The notes beneath the pieces were generated by a model that ran no database searches, was not told where the DNA came from, and saw only the letters and a list, made by a program, of their open reading frames with translations. Made by a program: the position numbers and the translations under genes. 64,000 nt of DNA from an uncultured Chlorobiaceae bacterium (GTDB taxonomy: Bacteria; Bacteroidota; Chlorobiia; Chlorobiales; Chlorobiaceae): contig CAITSZ010000039.1 in assembly GCA_903895195.1 (NCBI GenBank), positions 17,292 through 81,291 of the forward strand, read 5' to 3'. Of the stretch, positions 20,668 to 29,873 are shown piece after piece. Every line of letters begins with the position of its first letter. The stretch's first letter is position 1.

Positions 20668-21384
20668 ATGATGAAGAAAACTATCTGGTTGGCTGCCGGA
20701 ATATCCGGAATGCTTCTCGGTCATCCCGCCGTCGATGCAAAAGCCGCTATCGACATAAATATCAACGCAGGAAGCAGGCGCTCATTTATTATCAATTCAC
20801 CGCCGAGTTTTATTTATCTGAGAACTCAAGGCTTTTCAGTATCCGTCGGTAGTCCGTATGACATCGTTTACTATGGTGACCGCTATTACATCTACAACGA
20901 TGGCCACTGGTACCGCTCTTATTATTATCGAGGACCATGGGTTCTTATCCTTGATAGCGGGCTCCCCTATCAGATAAGAAGACACAGATGGGATGATATC
21001 AGAAGGTATCGTGATAATGAGTACCGCAGGTCTGATAGCCGCAATAACCGTTATCAGCGTAATGATGATAATAAGAGGAGAATCCTTGATCAGCGCAGCG
21101 ATGCCAGCAACAGGAAGGGTCAGCCTGAACATCAGAACAGGGTAATTCAGGGTCAGCAGAACAACGTCCATGAGCAACGCCAAATGCAGAGGCAACCAAA
21201 CAACGCACCTCAGCAGCGGCAGATTCATGAACAGCAGAACAACGCTCCTGAACAACGGCAGATGCAAAGACAGCAGAACAACGCACCACAACAGCGACAG
21301 AATCAAGGAGCACAAAGCAAAGCTTCTGAAAACAGAAAAGGCCCGGATCAGTCAGGCAAGGATGACAGGGGTAAAAAGAACTGA
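20668..21384 (+). CDS. Secreted protein with YxWYRSxxxRGPW core and Q/N-rich repeat tail
   Basis: Signal peptide; paralogous core with ORF 50890..51387; tail repeats (E/Q)QRQMQRQ-NNAP. Confidence 0.75.
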   Translation: MMKKTIWLAAGISGMLLGHPAVDAKAAIDININAGSRRSFIINSPPSFIYLRTQGFSVSVGSPYDIVYYGDRYYIYNDGHWYRSYYYRGPWVLILDSGLPYQIRRHRWDDIRRYRDNEYRRSDSRNNRYQRNDDNKRRILDQRSDASNRKGQPEHQNRVIQGQQNNVHEQRQMQRQPNNAPQQRQIHEQQNNAPEQRQMQRQQNNAPQQRQNQGAQSKASENRKGPDQSGKDDRGKKN

Positions 21385-21459
21385 GTAAATGGTAATCTGG
21401 CGATTTCCGCTGATCCCGGTAACAATTCGTTCTCATAACAACAACTTAAAAGGAGAATA

Positions 21460-21660
21460 ATGATAAAAAAAACCATGTTGATAGTCTTCGCCATAGCAGG
21501 AATGCTGTTTGGTTCCCCACTGCCGGATGCGCAGGCTGGCGTCGGAGTTAATATCCGCATCGGAGGGAAAAGACATCACCACCATCACCACCGTAACTCG
21601 CATAGAAGATACCGCCACTCAGGGTTGTCGACATCAACTGCAGCCATGAAACAGGTATAG
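21460..21660 (+). CDS. Small secreted His-rich protein
   Basis: Signal peptide MIKKTMLIVFAIAGMLFGSPLPDAQA then KRHHHHHHRNSHRRYRH. Confidence 0.6.
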   Translation: MIKKTMLIVFAIAGMLFGSPLPDAQAGVGVNIRIGGKRHHHHHHRNSHRRYRHSGLSTSTAAMKQV

Positions 21661-21691
21661 ACGCCTCAAATTAATTTCTTTGATGCCAACC

Positions 21692-21736
21692 AATATTCTG
21701 AGTGTCCCCCCAAAAAGGGGGGACACTCAGAATATT
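21692..21736. terminator. Perfect 20-bp hairpin with 5-nt loop (terminator-like or small mobile palindrome)
   Basis: aatattctgagtgtcccccc-aaaaa-ggggggacactcagaatatt. Confidence 0.7.
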
Positions 21737-21958
21737 CTTCTTCAGCTCGTTTTTCTTCAGCACCCGACATTTTTCGCAGCGCAATAGCTACATAGCTCTA
21801 AACAGAAATCAGATTGATTTCCATAGGGTCATAGCAGGCAGGTGCAGACAACACGGTTTAGCTGTATCAATGAACAAGAGCAGCTTTCAGCCCCCTTCTT
21901 TTTCGCTATATTACTGCAATGCATTCTCTTTAAATCAACTGAAGGTAGAGGATCTGAC

Positions 21959-22729
21959 ATGAGGGCAGGCAATTTCACACTCGAGAAATACTTCAGCAGG
22001 ATTGCCTATAATGGTAAACCAAAAAAGGATATTGCCACAGTAACGGAAATAATGCAGAATCAGTTATTTTCAGTTCCATTCGAAAATCTGGATGTTCAGG
22101 CAGGGAAAATTGTCTCCCTGGTTCCAGAGGAAATTGTTGAAAAAATATTGGTTCGTAATCGTGGCGGATATTGCTATGAAGTCAATGGCCTCTTTGCAAT
22201 GGCACTGCAGGAGCTTGGCTTGGACTATACATTTGTAGCAGCTCGCCCGATGATTTACCCCGTCAGGCGCCCCAAAACGCATATGGCGATTGTGGGTGAA
22301 GTTGAGGGAGAGAAGTGGCTGATTGACCTGGGATTCGGGAGCAACAGCATAAGAAAGCCAATGCGCCTCAATCTCCTTGATGTTGAAGTAATGCAGGACG
22401 GCTATCTGTTTATGCTATGCAAAGCCGATGAGAGCAAATATCGGCTGAAAGCATTCGTCGAAGGAGAGTGGGTGGATCAATACGAATTTGACCTCTACCC
22501 GCAGGAATGGATTGACTTCACCCCTGCCAACCACCTGAACTCAACACACCCCGACGCAATATTTGTCAAAAAACTGCTGGTCGTACTGCACAACCCAACA
22601 GGCAGAGTAATACTTATGGGCGACACCATAAAAACCGTCAGCAACGGAATAACCACAAAACGATTCATATCCTCCGAAAACCGTGCCGCCATCCTGGCCA
22701 CCAATTTCGGCCTTGTCGCCCCTGAATAA
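21959..22729 (+). CDS. Arylamine N-acetyltransferase
   Basis: VRNRGGYCYEVNGLF, KTHMAIV, IDLGFGS (Cys-His-Asp triad); start reset to internal ATG. Confidence 0.9.
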   Translation: MRAGNFTLEKYFSRIAYNGKPKKDIATVTEIMQNQLFSVPFENLDVQAGKIVSLVPEEIVEKILVRNRGGYCYEVNGLFAMALQELGLDYTFVAARPMIYPVRRPKTHMAIVGEVEGEKWLIDLGFGSNSIRKPMRLNLLDVEVMQDGYLFMLCKADESKYRLKAFVEGEWVDQYEFDLYPQEWIDFTPANHLNSTHPDAIFVKKLLVVLHNPTGRVILMGDTIKTVSNGITTKRFISSENRAAILATNFGLVAPE

Positions 22730-22796
22730 TAAGCGCTTCACAAAAAATGATTCCGTAATAAAATATGCCAGACACAAAAGCAGATTAGCCATTATT

Positions 22797-22828
22797 GCGC
22801 CGTAGGGGCTACCCTTGTGGTCGCCCTC
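22797..22828. repeat. REP-like intergenic repeat (GTAGGGGCTACCCTTGTGGTCGCCC)
   Basis: Imperfect inverted repeat gggctacc/ggtcgccc; resembles intergenic repeats common in other genomes. Confidence 0.45.
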
Positions 22829-22980
22829 AGTGTTGTAGTTAAACCCCTTCAGACAACGGCCTGAATAGGCTTCAATCACAACTCCTTTGAACGGCGCCCG
22901 CCGCTTATGCTGTAAAAAAAGGGTTTTTAATACGCTATATTGCTGAAGATACCAGAAGTACAAAAACCATTGAGGATTTT

Positions 22981-24357
22981 ATGAACAGTGCTAATAAATA
23001 CTGGCTTTGTCTTGTGTTTGTCTTGTCTTTCACGCCGGTTTCTTTTGCTGATTATAAGACTGACATCGGCTATGCCGATCTGAAAGGTTTGCTGGGTGCA
23101 AGCATGCCGACTGGTGCTGGTGTAAAAGTAATGCAGGTTGAAGCTGGTGAAACTGCTTATGCACCGAATACCACGAGCACGCAGTTTGCAGGCAAAACCT
23201 TCCGCTTCCCCTGTGCTGCAAGCATTTCGCCTTCTGGTCATGCAACCTGGGTCGGTTCACTTTTTTATGGCGCTGGTTCAATGGCTCCTGGTATTCGTAC
23301 TATTACCAGTTATGGTTTCTCTGACTGGATAAAAAGCCTGTTCCACCCTTTGGTTTCAGTACCGCCTAACAGCAGTCGGATTGTCAACCAAAGCTTGGTC
23401 GGTAACGGTAATAATGCATTACAGACGGGGATCATTTTGCGCTTGGTGGATAGACAGGTGCAGAGGAAGGAGCTTATTCAGGTCGTTGCCATGGGTAACG
23501 GGCCTGGGGTTAATGCTTTGTTGAATAGCGCCTATAATGTTATTGCGGTGGGTAAATGTAGTGGCAATCTTGATTATGGCTCTAAACCTGTTGATCCGGT
23601 CTACAGAGCAGGACGTACCCGACCGGATGTCGTAGCTCCCGAATCGACTACCAGTGCGGCTGCACCGGAAGTAGCCGCCACGGCTGCGTTGCTGGTTGAA
23701 ACAGGTCATAAAGGCGCCTTACGGCTTTCCAGGAGTTCTGCAATGGTCACCGGTATCGGGACTGTTTACAATGCCGAGCGGGCCGCAACCATTAAAGCGG
23801 CTCTTATGGCCGGGGCAGATCGGGTAACACACAATAGCCCCGGCAAAGGTGATATCTCCGACTACCGCAGTACCGGCCACCAAACCAATAATGGCCTTGA
23901 TGAGCGTTTTGGTGCGGGTCAGGTTAATGTGCTTCACAGCTATCAGATTATTGCAGCTGGTGAGCAAAAAAGTCTGGAACATGGTGGCCTCAATGCGGGA
24001 GTGATTGGCTTGAACGGCTTTGATTATGAAAATGCCTTTGGCGGATTTTTAAGCAGCAACAAGACCGCAACCTATAAATTTCATGCAGCCACTGATTCAA
24101 AATTATCGGCATCTTTGGTATGGAATATGAATGTTACCAATGATGGGAGGTTACGCACAGGGTTGCCAAACCTGAACCTTGAATTATTTGATCTCACCAG
24201 CCAAACCATATCTGCCTTTTCTTCGAGCACTCACGATAATAGTGAACATATCTGGGTTGATTTGGCAATGGGGCATAGCTATGAACTGCTCGTTAAGTCT
24301 GCCGAAGCGAATGATTTCAATTGGGACTATTCATTAGCCTGGCATATCAGCAATTAA
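22981..24357 (+). CDS. Secreted S8 (subtilisin-like) serine peptidase homologue, divergent
   Basis: Signal peptide; SGHATWVGSLFYG, VVAMGNGPG, RPDVVAPESTTSAAAPEVAATAALL. Confidence 0.7.
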   Translation: MNSANKYWLCLVFVLSFTPVSFADYKTDIGYADLKGLLGASMPTGAGVKVMQVEAGETAYAPNTTSTQFAGKTFRFPCAASISPSGHATWVGSLFYGAGSMAPGIRTITSYGFSDWIKSLFHPLVSVPPNSSRIVNQSLVGNGNNALQTGIILRLVDRQVQRKELIQVVAMGNGPGVNALLNSAYNVIAVGKCSGNLDYGSKPVDPVYRAGRTRPDVVAPESTTSAAAPEVAATAALLVETGHKGALRLSRSSAMVTGIGTVYNAERAATIKAALMAGADRVTHNSPGKGDISDYRSTGHQTNNGLDERFGAGQVNVLHSYQIIAAGEQKSLEHGGLNAGVIGLNGFDYENAFGGFLSSNKTATYKFHAATDSKLSASLVWNMNVTNDGRLRTGLPNLNLELFDLTSQTISAFSSSTHDNSEHIWVDLAMGHSYELLVKSAEANDFNWDYSLAWHISN

Positions 24358-25122
24358 CCGCTGCTCAGTGAGCCAACCGCCCACATAGTCTGCGACATCC
24401 TCCCATCCAGGCTCTCCAACGACCCAGTGAGCATGATTTTTGAACTCCTTGTATGTTGAAACCGCCTCATACTTTTTCGCAATTTTGCGAGCGACTGATG
24501 CCGGGGTGATAAGGTCCAGCGTTCCGGCTACGACAAGAACCGGGCAGGTAACGAGGGACTCATCGACGAATGATGACCGCGATGGGTCCAGAAACCAGTA
24601 CCCGATTTGAGTCGCTGCCCTTCCAGATTCATAAACGAGTTTATTATAAATCTCCCACTGTTCTGTTTCGGTCATCAGATGCAGCATTGAATAGGCGGTT
24701 TCACTGAATTTCTGCCGGAACGGGTTTTTCCAGAAGCCCCATGTTGTCTGTACGCTCCAGAAGCTCTTGACAACAGAGGGGGTCAGAGCCATGATGCCAT
24801 AAGGAGATGCGGGAGTAAGCAGAACAAGAGCCTTTGCCTGTTTGCGGGTGACAAGAATCTGGGCGAGAAGCGCCCCCATGGAGTGCCCCATCACAATAGG
24901 CGGTTCGTCAAGCTGGCTGATCTCATGTTCAAGCTGTTCAACGTAATCCAGAAGACCGGTAGTGCCTAAATCGGGATGTGGAACACCACGGGGATCCATA
25001 TCATGATAGCGCAATGTGGTCGCGATGCAGCGATACCCTTCAGCCTCAAACTTATTCCGATAATTCTCCCAGTACCACGGCCCGCCAAACATTCCGTGAA
25101 TCATAAAAATCGTCTGAGCCAT
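24334..25122 (-). CDS. Alpha/beta hydrolase
   Basis: FMIHGMFGGPWYW; VMGHSMGALLAQ nucleophile elbow; C-terminal Asp/His. Confidence 0.87.
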   Translation of the reverse strand: MAQTIFMIHGMFGGPWYWENYRNKFEAEGYRCIATTLRYHDMDPRGVPHPDLGTTGLLDYVEQLEHEISQLDEPPIVMGHSMGALLAQILVTRKQAKALVLLTPASPYGIMALTPSVVKSFWSVQTTWGFWKNPFRQKFSETAYSMLHLMTETEQWEIYNKLVYESGRAATQIGYWFLDPSRSSFVDESLVTCPVLVVAGTLDLITPASVARKIAKKYEAVSTYKEFKNHAHWVVGEPGWEDVADYVGGWLTEQRLIADMPG

Positions 25123-25329
25123 TGTGCCTCCTCCCGGTTTCATTACCAAAACTAACGGGACGCTCATGACTATGTGTACTTACTGAATTAGCCACAAGTT
25201 AAAATCAAAACTACTTGCCCCTACTGATTATAACCAAAACGCTGATTACTTCATTAGCGAAATTTATTCAGTTGCACATTATAAGGGTTGTTACCAAAAA
25301 CCGAGCTTTGTTTATTTTGGAACAAATAA

Positions 25330-25356
25330 GAAACCCCGGTTTAGAACCAGGGTTTC
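25330..25356. terminator. Hairpin between the alpha/beta hydrolase and TPR genes
   Basis: gaaaccccggtt-tag-aaccagggtttc. Confidence 0.5.
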
Positions 25357-25439
25357 GAAGTTTCGTCTTCATCATTTCTTTATCATAGTCAACCGACTTT
25401 AAGGCTATCATCATCCTGTAATTATCGGCAGACAATATA

Positions 25440-25874
25440 TCAACCGTTATTTCTGCTTACCTCTTGTTCTCCAGCACTCTCTCCAGATACCCCTGCTCTT
25501 TTAAAGTCTGATTGAGCCCCCTTAATGTCTCCAAGTGCTGTTTTGGCAAGTGCTCTAATTTTAAAACCTTGAGCCCCTACCGGAGTTGGATCTGCTTCTA
25601 TAGATTTCATGAAATCTGCTTTTGCTGACTCTGTGGCACCGAAAGCAAGCTCTGAAACGGCCCGATTGTAGTATGCCTTGCTCATGTCATCAGAACCAAG
25701 TTTAGGCGAACTTTCAATCGCCTTGGTAAAGTTTTCTATGGCTTCCTGATACTGACCGGCTTTCAGTTGTGCTTCTCCGCTGCTCAGAGCCGGACTGTTA
25801 TGGGCAAACACGGCATTAGTTGCCACCATAATGTTCAATGCCGCAATAGAGAGAAAACGAAAAGATTTTTTCAT
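25440..25874 (-). CDS. Secreted TPR-repeat protein
   Basis: Signal peptide; AQLKAGQYQEAIENFTKAIESSP...AYYNRAVSELAFGATESAKADFMKSIEADP. Confidence 0.8.
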   Translation of the reverse strand: MKKSFRFLSIAALNIMVATNAVFAHNSPALSSGEAQLKAGQYQEAIENFTKAIESSPKLGSDDMSKAYYNRAVSELAFGATESAKADFMKSIEADPTPVGAQGFKIRALAKTALGDIKGAQSDFKRAGVSGESAGEQEVSRNNG

Positions 25875-26016
25875 AAGGCGCCCCGCTTTTTATGTTGATC
25901 AATAACTATACAGCATATTTTAATCAACACTCCCTTAAAGCGCCGCTAAAGCCCCCTTAATTTTTCACTAAAAATCACACCTATGAAAATAATCCCCTTC
26001 GTTGGCCTGGCTTAAC

Positions 26017-26715
26017 CTATACAACGGCACCAAAGAACCTGCCAACACCAGCCGTAATCACCATCGCAAGTGCACCCCAAAAGGCAACTCGAAGGGCACC
26101 TTTGGCTACAGATGCTCCGCCTGCGTATGCCGCTGTCCCCCCAAGAACACTTAATGTGACAAGAGCAGTAACAGATAAAACTTCAACAAACCGGCCCGAA
26201 GGTGCCAGCAGCACCGCTAAAATAGGAATAATTGCACCTCCAATAAACGAGATAGCAGAAGCAAACGCAGCCTGAATAGGTCTTGCCCGAAGAGTCTCTG
26301 TAATACCAAGTTCATCCCTGACATGTGCAGAAAGGGCATCCTTCGACATGAGGCTAACTGCCACAAGCCTTGCAAGTGGTCCATCAAGACCCCTGCCTAT
26401 ATAAATTGAGGTCAGCTCCTCTAATTCGTGCTCCGGATCAGTTTCAAGTTCCTTCTTTTCTCGTTCGATATCCGCCTCTTCTGTATCAGATTGAGATTGA
26501 ACGGACACATACTCGCCTGCTGCCATAGACATAGCGCCAGCCACCAGACCAGCCACCCCTGTTAGCAGGATACTGCCTTGTGGAACACCGGCAGCAGCTA
26601 CGCCGATAAGCAGACTTGCTACCGATATCGTACCGTCATTCGCCCCAAGCACTGCAGCTCGAAGCCAGCCAATCCGCTCAGCTCTGTGTGCCTCCCTGTG
26701 AATGTATGCCATCAA
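26017..26715 (-). CDS. VIT1/CCC1-family transmembrane protein (putative Fe/Mn transporter)
   Basis: GWLRAAVLGANDGTISVASLLIGV; AMSMAAGEYVSVQSQSDTEEADIERE. Confidence 0.87.
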   Translation of the reverse strand: MMAYIHREAHRAERIGWLRAAVLGANDGTISVASLLIGVAAAGVPQGSILLTGVAGLVAGAMSMAAGEYVSVQSQSDTEEADIEREKKELETDPEHELEELTSIYIGRGLDGPLARLVAVSLMSKDALSAHVRDELGITETLRARPIQAAFASAISFIGGAIIPILAVLLAPSGRFVEVLSVTALVTLSVLGGTAAYAGGASVAKGALRVAFWGALAMVITAGVGRFFGAVV

Positions 26716-26977
26716 TCAATTCTCCCTTTTGATAAACTTGTTCTATGAATTAGAGAAAACCTCCGGATAGTAAGCTTAGAGCAGTATAAACTTTAGGATA
26801 CGCTAAAAATCATGAGATTGAGCAGTCAGATTGCCTTATGTTGAGGCTTCAATAGTTTGAAAAAAAGTCATATACTCCAAGACATTGTTATCAATATAAT
26901 TACATAGAAAGTCAAAGCACTGACAAGAGCCGTTTCGCAGTGATTTTTTGACTGGCAACCAGTTCAAATTCAAGAAA

Positions 26978-27613
26978 ATGAAAGTAATAGCAATCAACGG
27001 AAGCCCCAAACATGATGGAAATACCTGGCATGCACTGACAGGTGTCGGCCTGCAACTTCATGAAAACGGTATTGAGTTTGAGATTATTCATATAGGAAAC
27101 AAGGCTGTCAGAGGATGTATGGCATGCGGAACATGTGCGAATAATAAAGATGAGAAATGCAGCATAAGCACCGATCCTGTAAATGAATGGATTCAGCAGA
27201 TAAAAGAAGCTGACGGCATAATTCTTGGTTCGCCGGTTTATTATGCGGGCATTGCAGGAACAATGAAATGTTTCCTCGACAGAGCATTTTATGTCGCAGG
27301 GGTTAATGGAGGATTGTTCCGCCAGAAAGTTGCCGCTGCAGTTGTTGCTGTTCGCCGCACAGGAGGTTCTACCACCTTCGACAGCCTCAACCATTATCTG
27401 ACCTATTCCGAAATGATTCTTGCCACCTCAAATTACTGGAACATCTCGCATGGCAGAACGCCGGGTGAAGTGCTGCAGGATGGCGAGGGAGTGCAGATCA
27501 TGGATGTCCTTGGCCGGAATATGGCATGGCTTCTCAAAATGCGAGAGGCAACAAAAGCTTCGCTGCCCCCACCCGCCCAGGTTGAAAAAATTTATACCCA
27601 CTTCATAAGGTAG
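26978..27613 (+). CDS. Flavodoxin-like NADPH-dependent FMN reductase family protein
   Basis: MKVIAINGSPKHDGNTWHAL; GCMACGTC; IILGSPVYYAGIAGTMKCFLDR. Confidence 0.88.
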   Translation: MKVIAINGSPKHDGNTWHALTGVGLQLHENGIEFEIIHIGNKAVRGCMACGTCANNKDEKCSISTDPVNEWIQQIKEADGIILGSPVYYAGIAGTMKCFLDRAFYVAGVNGGLFRQKVAAAVVAVRRTGGSTTFDSLNHYLTYSEMILATSNYWNISHGRTPGEVLQDGEGVQIMDVLGRNMAWLLKMREATKASLPPPAQVEKIYTHFIR

Positions 27614-27638
27614 CTCAGGGATATCATAAAACAGTCCC

Positions 27639-27668
27639 GCACCTCACCAGAATTATATGGTGAGGTGC
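27639..27668. terminator. Perfect 11-bp hairpin after the FMN reductase-like gene
   Basis: gcacctcacca-gaattata-tggtgaggtgc; no T-tract. Confidence 0.45.
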
Positions 27669-28204
27669 TCGCTTGCCCGTAACCATTATAATTTCATTCA
27701 TCCTCCGGTTGAAACCCGCTCAAAGCAGTATATTTTACTGATAAATACGATACGCCATAGTTACAATATTAATACGTCAAGCGTTTTAGCGAAGGGTTCG
27801 CTACCACTTCAAAAGCGTATCTGATTTTATCAAACTCCTAGGTTCGAGTGTGTAATTTGTGAAGTTTTATAATCTTTTTCCGCTTGCATATAACTCTTAA
27901 CAGATTACTGCAAAAGGTCGACATCTGTGCCTGTCATGCTCTTTTATGGAAAATTTTGTTCTCTGCTATTGAACGCTTTTATTATCCTTATTGTTTACTC
28001 TTCTTCCATTGGTATAACAATACCTTTTGAATCCCGTTACAGAGTCCGGATCGCAAGATCATCGGACCGGCTTCTTTCACATAAGGATTAATATTTCAGG
28101 CTGGCGAATTTGACATTAATGTATTTTTCCTTAACATACCATGTTTGTGTCATTTCGCTTCCTGCTCCACGTTAAGTAACCTATACCACGTGTCAAATAT
28201 CAAG

Positions 28205-29698
28205 ATGACAGTATCGGATGCCCTTAAGCATCAGCTTGAGGAATCCACAGGCAATGACTACAACTGCTGCTACCAGTGCGGTAAATGCACAGCTGGTTGC
28301 CCGGCGGGAACATTTATGGATAATCCTCCAGCCAGAATCATGCGCCTTGTTCAGGCCGGCTATATGGAAGAGGCACTCAAAAGCGATGCCCTCTGGTACT
28401 GTGTAGGCTGCCAGACCTGTACGTCACGATGTCCCCAGAATATGGAGATTGCTGCCACCATGGACTCTCTAAGAGCTCTGGCACTTGAAAAGAATATTAT
28501 TTCAGAAGACAAGGCAAAAAAACTTGTCAATGCCTTCCACCTCTCTTTCCTCAACAACATTCGTAAACATGGACGTCTTGAGGAACTTGCCCTCGTCAAC
28601 AGCTACAAGCTTCGCACAAAAACCTTTCTTCAGGATGCCTCATCAGGCTTCAAGATGATCAAAGAGGGCAAAATCAATCCATTGCATAGCTTTACCGGTA
28701 AAGGCGGAGTAAAGGCAAAGGATCAGATAGCCAGAATTTTTGCAGCTTCCGAAAAGCCATCTCACTCATCGGTTCCTAAACGACGCCCGATAAAAAAAGA
28801 GTTTAAAGCCAAGGCTCCCCTGTCGATCAAGCCAGGCATGACCATCGGCTACTACCCGGGATGCTCTCTGAGCGGCACTGCTAAGGAATTCGATATTTCA
28901 GTGAAAAAAATGTGCTCCCTGCTTGGCATTAAGTTGCAGGAAATAGATGACTGGAACTGCTGTGGAGCTACTTCGGCTCATGCCACAAACCACAAGCTTG
29001 CCCTGCTTCTTCCCGCAAGAAACCAGGCACTTGCCGATTCTCAGGGACTGAGTTGTGTCCTTGCTCCTTGCGCCGCCTGCCAGAACCGTCAGGTAACAAC
29101 CCGTCAAGCCCTCATAGATTCGGCCGAGCTTCGTGAAGAAGTTCGCTCAATTACCGGAATAGAACCGACATGTAGTGCGGAATTTATCGGTGTTACCCAG
29201 TTGCTTGAAGCAATGGACCCTGAGGAGATTAAAAAAAGGGTTACAAAGCCTCTCACAGGGCTTAATCTTGCCTGCTATTACGGATGCCTGCTGGTTCGAC
29301 CAATGGAGGCAATGGGTTTTGATGATACTGAAAACCCTCTGAAGATGGAGGTAATCATGACCGCTCTTGGAGCTTCACCTGTCGATTGGGCATTCAAAAT
29401 AGAGTGCTGTGGAGCAGGTCTCACGCTGGCACAGCAACCACTAGTTGAAGAACTCACGCACAAGATTGCTAAAAATGCAGCTATAAACGGTGCCGACGCA
29501 TTTGTCGTAGCCTGTCCCCTCTGCCATTCCAATCTTGACATGCGCCAGGAAAGCATGAGAAAGCGCTTCGGTGATGTTAAACCGATGCCGGTTTACTATA
29601 TTTCAGAATTGGTGGCCATTGCTTGCGGAGCCAATCCATCTGACGTTGCTGTGGGTAAACATTTTGTTCCTGCTCTCGATCTGGTTTCGAAATTTTAA
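28205..29698 (+). CDS. Fused HdrC-HdrB heterodisulfide reductase-like subunit
   Basis: CCYQCGKCTAGCP and CVGCQTCTSRCP clusters followed by two CCG domains (NCCGATSAH...CAAC; ECCGAGLT...CPLC). Confidence 0.9.
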   Translation: MTVSDALKHQLEESTGNDYNCCYQCGKCTAGCPAGTFMDNPPARIMRLVQAGYMEEALKSDALWYCVGCQTCTSRCPQNMEIAATMDSLRALALEKNIISEDKAKKLVNAFHLSFLNNIRKHGRLEELALVNSYKLRTKTFLQDASSGFKMIKEGKINPLHSFTGKGGVKAKDQIARIFAASEKPSHSSVPKRRPIKKEFKAKAPLSIKPGMTIGYYPGCSLSGTAKEFDISVKKMCSLLGIKLQEIDDWNCCGATSAHATNHKLALLLPARNQALADSQGLSCVLAPCAACQNRQVTTRQALIDSAELREEVRSITGIEPTCSAEFIGVTQLLEAMDPEEIKKRVTKPLTGLNLACYYGCLLVRPMEAMGFDDTENPLKMEVIMTALGASPVDWAFKIECCGAGLTLAQQPLVEELTHKIAKNAAINGADAFVVACPLCHSNLDMRQESMRKRFGDVKPMPVYYISELVAIACGANPSDVAVGKHFVPALDLVSKF

Positions 29699-29873
29699 AA
29701 GAAAAGAAATATTTCTGCTGGTCTTCGATGATTTAAACGATCATCATCCTCTGCAGGGCTTTCGGGGCAATTTCGTGCATAATTGAACATAATGAACCGG
29801 GGTGCTGTTCTTTCTTTGCACCATTTACCAGAGGTACCGTCATTATGGCGGTTTCATACTAAATGATTGAATT

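Noticed and set aside
21580-21600. His6 tract as a cloning artefact
   Set aside because: Embedded in a genomic-looking secreted His/Arg-rich ORF with no vector sequence nearby
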